Source of the DNA: DASUSH01 sp036375215
GTDB taxonomy: Bacteria > Actinomycetota > Thermoleophilia > Solirubrobacterales > 70-9
Reading direction: 5' to 3'
Assembly (NCBI GenBank): GCA_036375215.1
Contig: DASUSH010000079.1
Span: 1 to 5,172 of the forward strand
Length of the DNA: 5,172 nt
Shown: positions 1-5,136 of the stretch, piece by piece
How positions within the stretch are numbered: the first letter of the stretch is position 1
Layout: each line of letters opens with the position of its first letter
Notes under the pieces: generated by a model
Seen by the model: only the letters and a program-made list of their open reading frames with translations
Told to the model about the DNA's origin: nothing
Database searches by the model: none
Translations under genes and position numbers: made by a program

Positions 1-453
1 ACCGGCACGCCGCTCGCCTCCGACGAGGCGGCGAGCGACGCGCGCTCCGGCCGGTCGCAGCCGGCCGACGACCAGGGCGCCGGCGGGCCCCCGGCGGCCG
101 AGGAGCCCGCGCCGGCCCCGGCGACGGACGACGCGGCGGCGAGCGTCGAGAACGCCTCGACCCCCGCATCCGGCGACGCGGCCGCGCTCAACGACCAGGG
201 CCACCAGCTGATCCAGGAGGGCCGCTACGACGAGGCGATCCCGGTCCTCCAGCAGGCGGTCGACTCCTATGACAGCGGGTCGCAGGACCTCACCTACGCC
301 TACGCCCTCTTCAACCTCGGCAACGCGCTGCGCGAGGCGGGCCGGCCCGAGGAGGCGATCCCGGTCCTCGAGCAGCGCCTCGAGATCCCGAACCAGACCG
401 AGACCGTGCAGGCCGAGCTCGACCTCGCCCGCAAGGAGGCGAAGGAGGGCTAG
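1..453 (+). CDS. TPR-repeat protein, C-terminal part (5' end outside window)
   Basis: The reading frame is open from the first base and stops at TAG 451-453, giving 150 residues with no start in view. Residues 1 to about 60 are a low-complexity linker rich in Ala, Pro, Asp and Glu with no hydrophobic segment. Residues about 62-90 (ALNDQGHQLIQEGRYDEAI...) and about 99-128 (YALFNLGNALREAGRPEEAI...) are two tetratricopeptide repeats with the usual Gly/Ala/Leu spacing and the R(Y/P)xEAIPVL pattern. A final charged helix runs from about 132 to 148. TPRs are protein-protein interaction scaffolds. A disordered linker followed by a short C-terminal TPR pair occurs in some actinobacterial Ser/Thr protein kinases, so this could be such a tail, but no kinase residue lies in the window and that is inference. 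It is followed after 16 bases by the PRC-barrel gene. Confidence 0.8.
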   Translation, partial: TGTPLASDEAASDARSGRSQPADDQGAGGPPAAEEPAPAPATDDAAASVENASTPASGDAAALNDQGHQLIQEGRYDEAIPVLQQAVDSYDSGSQDLTYAYALFNLGNALREAGRPEEAIPVLEQRLEIPNQTETVQAELDLARKEAKEG

Positions 454-457
454 TTAG

Positions 458-463
458 TACGCT
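458..463 (+). promoter_or_regulatory. -10-like hexamer TACGCT of a probable leaderless promoter
   Basis: TACGCT fits the actinobacterial -10 consensus TANNNT and ends six bases before the GTG at 470, so transcription would begin at or next to the start codon. There is no Shine-Dalgarno in the short gap after the upstream stop, which agrees with a leaderless message. No convincing -35 element is seen. The AT-rich stretch TAGTTAGTAC at 451-460 also overlaps the upstream stop codon, so part of the match could be chance. Confidence 0.4.
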
Positions 464-469
464 CGCGGC

Positions 470-841
470 GTGGACGACCTCGGCGCGCTCAGCTCGTACC
501 TGGCCCTCCCGGAGGGCGTGACGATCTACTCCTGCGACGGCAAGGAGCTCGGCAAGGTCGAGCACGTGCTCGCCGCGCCGGAGGAGGACATCTTCGACGG
601 GATCGTGATCGACCGCAGCGTGCTCCCCGGCGGCCATCGCTTCGTCGACGCCGAGCACGTCGAGGAGATCTTCGAGCGCGGCGTCCTGCTGAAGCTCGAC
701 GCCGCCGCAGCCGAGCGGCTGCCGGAGCCGAGCGCCGGCCCAGGCTCGATGCGAGCCGACCCCGCCGAGGGCGGCGAGGGCCCGGTCGAGGAGAAGCTGC
801 GCCGGGCGTGGGACCTGATCTCCGGGAAGAAGGTCGAGTAG
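470..841 (+). CDS. PRC-barrel domain protein
   Basis: A 123-residue soluble protein without signal peptide or membrane segment. Residues about 16-77 look like a PRC-barrel: a strand pair around VTIYSCDGKELGKVEHVLA, an acidic turn, then FDGIVIDRSVLPGGHRFVDA and a closing VEEIFERGVLLKL. The G-K-x-L-G-x-V pattern followed by G-x-x-I/V-D and a V-D/V-E strand is typical of the family, which includes RimM C-termini, photosynthetic reaction-centre H subunits and many small stand-alone stress-linked proteins. Residues about 80-107 are a flexible Pro/Gly/Glu linker, and 107-123 form a short amphipathic basic helix (EEKLRRAWDLISGKK). GTG at 470 is chosen because it lies just after the upstream stop and behind a -10-like hexamer, and the protein starts naturally there. 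No catalytic residues are expected; a protein- or RNA-binding role is inference. The next gene begins 13 bases after its stop, suggesting co-transcription. Confidence 0.75.
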   Translation: MDDLGALSSYLALPEGVTIYSCDGKELGKVEHVLAAPEEDIFDGIVIDRSVLPGGHRFVDAEHVEEIFERGVLLKLDAAAAERLPEPSAGPGSMRADPAEGGEGPVEEKLRRAWDLISGKKVE

Positions 842-854
842 CGAGGCGCCGCCG

Positions 855-1421
855 GTGAAGGCGGCGCAGGCGACCCTGCTCGAGGCGCTCGAGCGCGAGG
901 CCGAGGCGCAGGAGCTCCTGCTCGCCGGCGAGCGGGCGCGTGCGGAGCCGGTCCTGCGCGAGGTCGCCTCGCTCTACAGGCGCTCGTGGGACGCGGCGCA
1001 CCCGACCGCGTTCGGGCGCCTCACCGGGATGCTGAAGGCAGCGGTCATCGCCGGGGGCGGGGAGGAGGAGGCGGCCTTCGCCCGCGCGGAGGTGGGGGTG
1101 GCCGAGACCCCGGCCGCCGCCTATGCGGTCGCGGTCGCGGCACTCGTCGAGGGCGACGCCGACGCCGCCTCGGCCGCCGCCCGGACGATGGGCGAGGGCG
1201 ACGAGGCATTCGCCCGCGCCGGCGAGGCGATCACCGCGCTCGCCGCCCGCGACGGCGAGCGCTACGCGTCGGCGGTGGAGTCGATCGTGCGCGACTTCGA
1301 GGGGCGCGAGCAGCACGTGACGGGTGTCGCGATCGCCGACACCGCGCTCATGCTCGAGGAGCTCGCCGCGCGGCGGGGGCTCGAGGCGGGTGTGCGGTCG
1401 CCGCTCCTGCCGCAGCGATGA
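855..1421 (+). CDS. Conserved-looking helical protein of unknown function
   Basis: 188 residues, no signal peptide, no membrane helix, strongly alpha-helical and rich in Ala and Glu. It reads as a series of helix pairs (residues about 4-25, 28-45, 57-78, 86-103, 106-131, 133-150), like TPR or related helical repeats but without a clean TPR consensus. The most distinctive part is the C-terminus: a REQHVTGVAIADTALMLEEL helix followed by AARRGL and the ending SPLLPQR, which I believe recurs in uncharacterised actinobacterial proteins (from memory, not searched). The GTG start at 855 is supported by a GAGG at 843-846, eight bases upstream, and by the 13-base gap after the PRC-barrel stop. The two genes are probably translated from one message. 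No catalytic motif is visible, so no function is proposed. Confidence 0.7.
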   Translation: MKAAQATLLEALEREAEAQELLLAGERARAEPVLREVASLYRRSWDAAHPTAFGRLTGMLKAAVIAGGGEEEAAFARAEVGVAETPAAAYAVAVAALVEGDADAASAAARTMGEGDEAFARAGEAITALAARDGERYASAVESIVRDFEGREQHVTGVAIADTALMLEELAARRGLEAGVRSPLLPQR

Positions 1422-1450
1422 CGGGCGGGCGGTGTTGGGTGCGTGAGGGC

Positions 1451-1456
1451 TAGTCT
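1451..1456 (+). promoter_or_regulatory. -10-like hexamer TAGTCT upstream of the NYN nuclease gene
   Basis: TAGTCT matches TANNNT and sits in the 62-base gap before the ATG at 1484. Its last base is 27 bases before the start codon, so a transcript would carry a leader of about 20 bases. That leader has no clear Shine-Dalgarno. No good -35 match is seen at 16-18 bases upstream. It suggests that the nuclease gene has its own promoter and is not only read from the upstream genes. Confidence 0.35.
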
Positions 1457-1483
1457 CTCGCGCCGCAAGCCCTGGCAGCTTCG

Positions 1484-1873
1484 ATGCTTCTCGTAGACGG
1501 AATGAACGTGATCGGCGCCCGCCCGGACGGCTGGTGGGAGGACCGCACCGAGGCCATGCGCCTGATGGCGTGGGAGCTTCGCGCGTTCGCCGAGGACACC
1601 GGCGAGGAGGTGACCGTGGTCTTCGACGGCCGCCCGATTCCCGCGGTCCTCCGCGGCCACGGGATCGAGGTCCAGTTCGCCCCGGGCGGCGCGAACGCCG
1701 CCGACCGCCGCATCGAGCGGCTCGTCGGCGATCACGACGATCCGGGCGAGGTCACGGTCGTGACCTCCGACAAGGCGCTTTCGAACGCGGTCACGGCGGC
1801 GGGCGCGAGCGTGATCGGCTCCGGCGAGTTCCGGACGCGACTCGACGAGCTCGACGGCTCCCGGCCGGGTTGA
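1484..1873 (+). CDS. NYN/PIN-like RNase, YacP/Rae1 family
   Basis: 129 residues forming one compact NYN domain of the kind found in YacP (Rae1) of Bacillus, a ribosome-associated endoribonuclease that cuts mRNA; family length is about 130-170, so this is a short but complete version. Visible hallmarks are the first strand MLLVDGMNVIG with acidic D5 and polar N8, the strand VTVVFDG with D48, the segment NAADRRIERLV with D74 and E78, and the strand VTVVTSDKALSNAV with S95-D96, followed by GASVIGSGEF. These acidic residues are expected to form the metal-binding site of PIN-like nucleases. ATG at 1484 is right because the catalytic strand starts at residue 2, and upstream in-frame codons offer only a CTG. 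There is no signal peptide, so it acts in the cytoplasm. RNA cleavage and a role in mRNA or rRNA turnover are inferred from the family; the target is unknown. Confidence 0.85.
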   Translation: MLLVDGMNVIGARPDGWWEDRTEAMRLMAWELRAFAEDTGEEVTVVFDGRPIPAVLRGHGIEVQFAPGGANAADRRIERLVGDHDDPGEVTVVTSDKALSNAVTAAGASVIGSGEFRTRLDELDGSRPG

Positions 1874-1907
1874 CGCCGGCGGGCGGCTCCGGTCGGCCGC
1901 GGGCGGC

Positions 1908-2048
1908 TCAGATCTGCGGCAGGTCCGGGTCCGGGGGTCCCGGCGGGCCGGGCTCGGGCGTCTGCGGGCCCGGGCCGGGCTGGGGCTCGGGCTGCGGGGT
2001 CGGCGGCGCCGGCGGGCCGGGAACCGGCGCTTCGCGAATCGCTCTCAC
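1908..2048 (-). CDS. Candidate proline-rich micro-protein (46 residues)
   Basis: On the minus strand a GTG at 2048-2046 opens a 46-residue frame ending in TGA at 1910-1908. It begins (M)RAIREAPVPGPPAPP and ends PDPDLPQI; 20 of 46 residues are proline, mixed with Gly, Gln, Glu and Asp in P-x-P-x-P and GPP patterns. Third codon positions are almost all G or C, as in the real genes here. A TAGCTC hexamer at 2061-2056 lies seven bases before the GTG, the same geometry as the probable leaderless promoters in this window, although its last base does not match TANNNT. The frame extends further upstream to an ATG at 2117, but that overlaps the acetyltransferase start and its extra residues look arbitrary. 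No domain is recognised. It may be a short polyproline-like peptide, the leftover tail of a longer protein, or simply a shadow of a G-rich repeat on the other strand. Confidence 0.3.
   Translation of the reverse strand: MRAIREAPVPGPPAPPTPQPEPQPGPGPQTPEPGPPGPPDPDLPQI
1927..1999 (+). repeat. Cluster of G-tracts with quadruplex-forming pattern
   Basis: Eleven runs of three or more G occur on the plus strand at 1927, 1933, 1945, 1950, 1956, 1966, 1972, 1977, 1982, 1989 and 1996, separated by loops of only 2-7 bases. This satisfies the standard G3+N1-7 quadruplex pattern several times over. It begins 54 bases after the stop of the NYN nuclease gene, so read-through RNA from that gene would carry it. 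The opposite strand encodes the candidate proline-rich peptide, whose CCC/CCG/CCN codons would create such tracts by themselves. Confidence 0.6.
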
Positions 2049-2102
2049 GCCCGCTGAGCTACCCGCGCGAGCCCGCCGGAAACCCCGGCGCCGCGGATGA
2101 CC

Positions 2103-2108
2103 TAGGCT
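2103..2108 (+). promoter_or_regulatory. -10-like hexamer TAGGCT of a probable leaderless promoter
   Basis: TAGGCT is a good TANNNT match placed seven bases before the ATG at 2116, so the transcript would start on the A of the start codon. No Shine-Dalgarno precedes the gene. No -35 hexamer is evident, which is common for such promoters. Confidence 0.5.
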
Positions 2109-2115
2109 CGGCCGC

Positions 2116-2601
2116 ATGGGCGAGTTCGAGATCTACGAGGCGGGCGAGGAGGACGTCCCCGAGCTCCTGCCGCTGATGCGCGGCTACTGCGACTTCTACG
2201 GCGTCGACCCGCCCGACGCGGGGATCGAGGCGATGGCCCGGGCGCTCGTCGGCGGCGCGGGCGTGGTGTTCGCGGCCCGCCGCGGAGAGGAGCCGATCGC
2301 CGGGTTCGCGACCTCGGCGGTCAAGTGGTCGATGCTGCGCGGTGCCCGCGTCGCGCTGCTCGACGACCTCTTCGTCGACCCGGGCGCCCGCGGCCACGGC
2401 CTCGCCGACCGGCTGATCGCGGCCTGCGCCGAATGGGGCCGCGCCCGCGACGCGGTCGCGCTCGAATGGCAGACCGCGCTCGACAACGAGCGCGCCAAGG
2501 CCGTCTACGACCGCGTCGGCGCCAAGCCCTCGCGCTGGCTCGACTACGAGCTCGAGCTCGGCGACGCGCCGGGGCGCGCGGCGTGGAAGGGGAAGGGCTA
2601 G
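2116..2601 (+). CDS. GNAT-family N-acetyltransferase
   Basis: 161 residues with the complete GNAT fold order. The N-terminal strand and helix (EFEIYEAGEEDVPELLPLMRGY) are followed by strands around GVVFAARRGEEPIAGFATS (49-67), then the acetyl-CoA site: strand ALLDDLFVDPGARGHGLADRL (80-100) with the R-G-x-G-x-A pyrophosphate loop at R92-A97. Then comes helix 3, the strand AVALEWQT (113-120), and the typical end motif DNERAKAVYDRVGAK (123-137), where N124 and Y131 correspond to conserved positions. It transfers an acetyl group from acetyl-CoA to an amine in the cytoplasm; the substrate cannot be told from sequence. ATG at 2116 is supported by the -10-like hexamer seven bases upstream. It ends two bases or so before the decayed propeller fragment on the other strand and converges with mmsA, so it is probably transcribed alone. 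Confidence 0.9.
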   Translation: MGEFEIYEAGEEDVPELLPLMRGYCDFYGVDPPDAGIEAMARALVGGAGVVFAARRGEEPIAGFATSAVKWSMLRGARVALLDDLFVDPGARGHGLADRLIAACAEWGRARDAVALEWQTALDNERAKAVYDRVGAKPSRWLDYELELGDAPGRAAWKGKG

Positions 2602-2757
2602 CTGCCAGTCGAAGGTCGGGGCGGTGACGTCAGCCGGGATCGCGTGCGGGTCACTCCCCTCCGCCGGCGCTTCCAGACGACCTTTCCGGTGGCGATGTCC
2701 GGCGCGCGCGTCGCCGTGGTTGTCGGCGACGTAGAGCCGGCTGTCCCCGCCGCGATC
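2602..2757 (-). pseudogene. Decayed fragment of a PQQ-like beta-propeller gene
   Basis: The gap between the acetyltransferase and mmsA is not random on the minus strand. One frame gives DSRLYVADNHGDAR (2745 down to about 2704), a second frame gives PDIATGKVVWK (2702-2670), and the first frame resumes with APAEGSDPHAIPADVTAP and then TFDWQ (about 2670-2603). Joined, they read like a propeller blade: a 'LYVAD' strand, a turn, then the 'D-x-x-TGKVVW' motif typical of PQQ-like and quinoprotein-dehydrogenase-type repeats. The middle piece is out of frame with the outer pieces, as expected after two compensating small indels. No start codon, signal peptide or remaining blades are present. The fragment abuts the acetyltransferase stop codon, so the rest was probably lost by deletion. 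The family assignment rests on short motifs only. Confidence 0.45.
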
Positions 2758-2770
2758 AGACGGCGAGCCC

Positions 2771-4234
2771 TCACCAGCGTGAGGTGACGACCTTCTTGCG
2801 CGTGTAGAACTCGACGGCGTCGGTGCCGTTCGCGTGCAGGTCGCCGTCGCAGGAATCCTTCCAGCCCGCGAACGGGAACCAGGCGACCGGCGCGGGGACG
2901 CCGATGTTGACGCCGAGCATGCCGGCCTCGGCGCGGGCGCGGTACTCGCGGACCGCGGCGCCCGACTGCGTGAAGATCGCGCCGGCGTTGCCGTAGCGCG
3001 AGCCGTTCACGAACTCGAGCGCGTCGCCGAGGTCGTCGGCGCGCACGAGCGCCAGCACCGGGCCGAAGACCTCCTCGCGGGCGAGGTCGGATTCGCGGTC
3101 GGCGGTCTCGATCAGGGTCGGCCGGAGCATCGCGCCCGCCTCGCCGCCGCCGACGCGGCCGTCGAGGACGAGCTCGTCGCCCGCCTCGGCGCTGCGCGCG
3201 ACCGCGGCCTCGGCGCGCTCGCGCGCGTCCGGCGAGACCATCGGGCAGACGTCGGTGTCCGCGTCGGCGCCGGGCCCCGCGACGAGCTCGGCGGCGGCCC
3301 CGGCGAGCGCCTCGCGGACGCGGTCCTGGCGCTCGCGGTCGCCGACCAGCACGCAGACCGAGCCGGCCAGGCAGCGCTGGCCGGCGGCGCCGAAGGCCGA
3401 GCCCATGATCGCCGGCACGGTGCGGTCGAGGTCGGCGTCGGGCATGACGACGAGCGCGTTCTTGGCTCCGCCGAGCGCCTGCGAGCGCTTGCCGGTCTCC
3501 GCGCAGCGGCTCGCGATCAGCCGCGCGGTCGATGCCTGGCCGACGAAGGAGACCGCGTCGACCCCGGGATGGCCGAGGAGCGCCTCGACCGCGTCGCGAT
3601 CGCCGTGTACGAGGTTGGCGATGCCGGGCGGGAAGGCGCCGGTCTCCTCGAGGAGCTCGAAGATCCGCTGGGAGGGGCGCGGGTCGCGCTCGGAGGGCTT
3701 GAGGATGAAGGCGTTGCCGGTCGCGAGCGCGAACGGGAGGAACCAGAGCGGGATCATCGCCGGGAAGTTGAACGGGGTGATCGCGGCGACGACGCCGACC
3801 GGCTGGCGGACCATCTCGACGTCCACGCCGCGGGCGACCCCCTCGAGCGTCTCGCCCTTCAGGAGGTGGGGGATGGCCGCAGCCGCTTCGACCGACTCGA
3901 TCCCGCGGCCCACTTCCCCGGAGGCGTCGGAGAGCGTCTTGCCCATGTCCGCGGTGACGAGGGCGGCGATCTCGTCGCGATGCTCGACGAGCGCCTCGCG
4001 CAGGGCGAGCACGGAGCGGGCGCGCTCCTGCGGCGGTGTCTCCGCCCACGCCGGCTGGGCCTCGGCGGCCGCGCGGACGGCGGCGTCGACGTCGGCCGAC
4101 GCCGAGCGCGGGACGAGTGCGCTGAGCGTGCCGGTCGCGGGGTCCCGGTCCTCGATCGTCCCGTCTCCGGCCGCCTCGACCCAGGAACCCGCGATGTGGT
4201 TCCGAAGCGTCCGTGCCTCCGCGCTGACGGCCAT
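2771..4234 (-). CDS. mmsA: CoA-acylating methylmalonate-semialdehyde dehydrogenase
   Basis: 487 residues, normal length for the family, no signal peptide, so cytoplasmic. It is an aldehyde dehydrogenase fold: N-terminal NHIAGSWVEAAGDGTIEDRDPATG, oxyanion Asn in TPFNFP (N156), cofactor lysine in LKPSE (K179), nucleotide-binding turn SFVGQAST (229-236), catalytic Cys288 in FGAAGQRCLAGS, E388 in EEVFGPV, and the C-terminal GWKDSCDGDLHANG then YTRKKVVTSRW. The usual general-base Glu of hydrolytic ALDHs (ELGG) is Ala253 in QALGGAKN, a hallmark of the MmsA branch, in which coenzyme A rather than water releases the acyl group. The expected reaction is methylmalonate (or malonate) semialdehyde + CoA + NAD+ to propionyl-CoA (or acetyl-CoA) + CO2 + NADH, the last step of valine and inositol breakdown. 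Common family residues FFG before DLHANG are CDG here. The ATG at 4234 lies six bases after a TAGCCT hexamer. Gene family is sure; exact substrate is less so. Confidence 0.93.
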   Translation of the reverse strand: MAVSAEARTLRNHIAGSWVEAAGDGTIEDRDPATGTLSALVPRSASADVDAAVRAAAEAQPAWAETPPQERARSVLALREALVEHRDEIAALVTADMGKTLSDASGEVGRGIESVEAAAAIPHLLKGETLEGVARGVDVEMVRQPVGVVAAITPFNFPAMIPLWFLPFALATGNAFILKPSERDPRPSQRIFELLEETGAFPPGIANLVHGDRDAVEALLGHPGVDAVSFVGQASTARLIASRCAETGKRSQALGGAKNALVVMPDADLDRTVPAIMGSAFGAAGQRCLAGSVCVLVGDRERQDRVREALAGAAAELVAGPGADADTDVCPMVSPDARERAEAAVARSAEAGDELVLDGRVGGGEAGAMLRPTLIETADRESDLAREEVFGPVLALVRADDLGDALEFVNGSRYGNAGAIFTQSGAAVREYRARAEAGMLGVNIGVPAPVAWFPFAGWKDSCDGDLHANGTDAVEFYTRKKVVTSRW

Positions 4235-4240
4235 GCCCGC

Positions 4241-4246
4241 AGGCTA
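4241..4246 (-). promoter_or_regulatory. -10-like hexamer TAGCCT of a probable leaderless mmsA promoter
   Basis: On the minus strand TAGCCT is followed by six bases and then the ATG of mmsA at 4234. This matches TANNNT and leaves no room for a Shine-Dalgarno, implying a leaderless message. The place where a -35 box would sit (about 4263-4270) is occupied by the nearer hairpin, so hairpin and promoter overlap physically. Confidence 0.5.
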
Positions 4247-4256
4247 CCGGGACCGA

Positions 4257-4319
4257 CCTGACCCTTCGGGGTCAGACCCCTCGGGTGGCAGGTCGGCCTG
4301 ACCCTTTGGGGTCAGACCC
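4257..4319. repeat. Tandem pair of near-identical hairpins (REP-like or terminator)
   Basis: Two 23-base units, 4257-4279 and 4297-4319, differ by one base (C/T in the loop) and are spaced exactly 40 bases apart. Each contains a perfect 7-bp stem CTGACCC/GGGTCAG: 4258-4264 with 4269-4275 (loop TTCG), and 4298-4304 with 4309-4315 (loop TTTG). The units lie in the 88-base gap between the hydratase stop and the mmsA start. The further unit ends 7 bases after the hydratase stop codon, a position suited to a terminator or an RNA-stabilising structure, but no T-tract follows. GGGTCAGACCC-type palindromes are known as scattered REP-like repeats in several bacterial groups (recalled, not searched). 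CCGACCT at 4253-4259 is also complementary to AGGTCGG at 4290-4296 and could form an alternative pairing overlapping the first stem. Confidence 0.75.
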
Positions 4320-4322
4320 TGC

Positions 4323-5126
4323 CTACAGGCCGTGGTGCGGCCACTCCGGCCTGCGGCCCTGCTTGAAGGCGCTCGCGCCGATCGCCTGGGAGTCGCGGCG
4401 GGCGAACATCGAGTAGCAGGCCTCGGCCTCCTGGCGGAGCTGCTCCTCGTAGGTCCGGCCGACGTTGCGGACCATCGTCTCCTTGTCGGAGCGGATCGCG
4501 CCCTGGGGCAGCTCGGCGATCTGGCGGGCCAGCTCCTGGGCGCGTTCGAGCGCCTTGCCCTCGGGCACGACCTCGTTGGCGAGGCCGATCCGCAACGCCT
4601 CCTCGGCGTCCACCGGGCGCCCGGTGATGATCATCTCCATCGCCCGGCCGTAGCCGACGACGAGCGGGAGGCGGACCGTCATGCCGTCGCCGGCGACGAT
4701 GTTCCAGCGCCGCTCGAGCGCGCCGAAGACAGCGTTCTCGGCGACGACCCGGATGTCGGCGAGGAGCGCGTTCTCGAGGCCGGCCGCGACCGCCCAGCCG
4801 TTGATCGCGGCGATCACCGGCTTGATCACGTCGACCTTGCGCGTGTACCCGCACTCCCCGGGCGTGTTCATGACGCTCATCCGGAACTCGTCCCACCCGG
4901 GCTGCTCGAGGTCGGCCGCGTCCTGGAGGTCCCAGCCGGCGCAGAAGGCGTCACCGCGGCCGGTGATCACGAGCACGAAGGCGTCGTCGTCGTCGCGGAA
5001 CCGCTGCCACGCGTGGTGGAGCTCCGCGTTCATCTCGCGGCTCACCGCGTTGCGCTGATCGGGCCGGTCGTAGGTCAGGGTGGTGACGTGACCGTCGGTC
5101 TCGTAGCTGAGGGTGTTGTATTCCAT
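4323..5126 (-). CDS. Enoyl-CoA hydratase/isomerase family protein (crotonase fold)
   Basis: 267 residues, the usual length of a single-domain crotonase, without targeting signal. The N-terminal strands (VTTLTYDRPDQRNAVSREM) carry the family R-P-x-x-x-N-A pattern. The first oxyanion-hole segment is GRGDAFCAGWDL (57-67, A63), and the second is INGWAVAAGLENALLADIRVV (109-128, G116). Both acid/base glutamates of hydratases appear present: E118 in AAGLEN and E138 in FGALERRW, matching Glu144 and Glu164 of rat crotonase. The segment VVGYGRAMEMIITGRPVDAEEALRIGLANEVVP is the typical CoA-binding and trimer region. It is thus likely a hydratase adding water to a 2-enoyl-CoA. With mmsA next to it, a role in valine or other branched-chain acyl-CoA breakdown is reasonable inference; short-chain beta-oxidation is equally possible. 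The ATG at 5126 has an AAGGAGG just upstream. Its stop is 88 bases before mmsA, with two hairpins between. Confidence 0.9.
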   Translation of the reverse strand: MEYNTLSYETDGHVTTLTYDRPDQRNAVSREMNAELHHAWQRFRDDDDAFVLVITGRGDAFCAGWDLQDAADLEQPGWDEFRMSVMNTPGECGYTRKVDVIKPVIAAINGWAVAAGLENALLADIRVVAENAVFGALERRWNIVAGDGMTVRLPLVVGYGRAMEMIITGRPVDAEEALRIGLANEVVPEGKALERAQELARQIAELPQGAIRSDKETMVRNVGRTYEEQLRQEAEACYSMFARRDSQAIGASAFKQGRRPEWPHHGL

Positions 5127-5129
5127 GTT

Positions 5130-5136
5130 CCTCCTT
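5130..5136 (-). promoter_or_regulatory. Strong Shine-Dalgarno AAGGAGG of the enoyl-CoA hydratase gene
   Basis: The minus strand reads AAGGAGG-AAC-ATG, a full-length anti-16S match only three bases before the ATG at 5126. The spacing is tighter than the common 5-9 bases, but no other in-frame start is nearby. This gene is therefore on a message with a real leader, unlike the mmsA and acetyltransferase genes, so its promoter lies outside or at the edge of the window. Confidence 0.7.

Noticed and set aside
489..1316. 275-residue minus-strand open frame
   Set aside because: It lies opposite the PRC-barrel and helical-protein genes and is Arg-rich low-complexity sequence with no recognisable motif.
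1883..1900. Hairpin GCGGC...GCCGC after the NYN nuclease gene as a terminator
   Set aside because: A 5-bp stem with an 8-base loop and no T-tract is expected often by chance in DNA this GC-rich.
2834..4301. Long plus-strand open frames (475 and 348 residues) opposite mmsA
   Set aside because: They are Arg/Ala/Gly-rich antisense shadows of a well-supported dehydrogenase gene; high GC suppresses stop codons in all frames.
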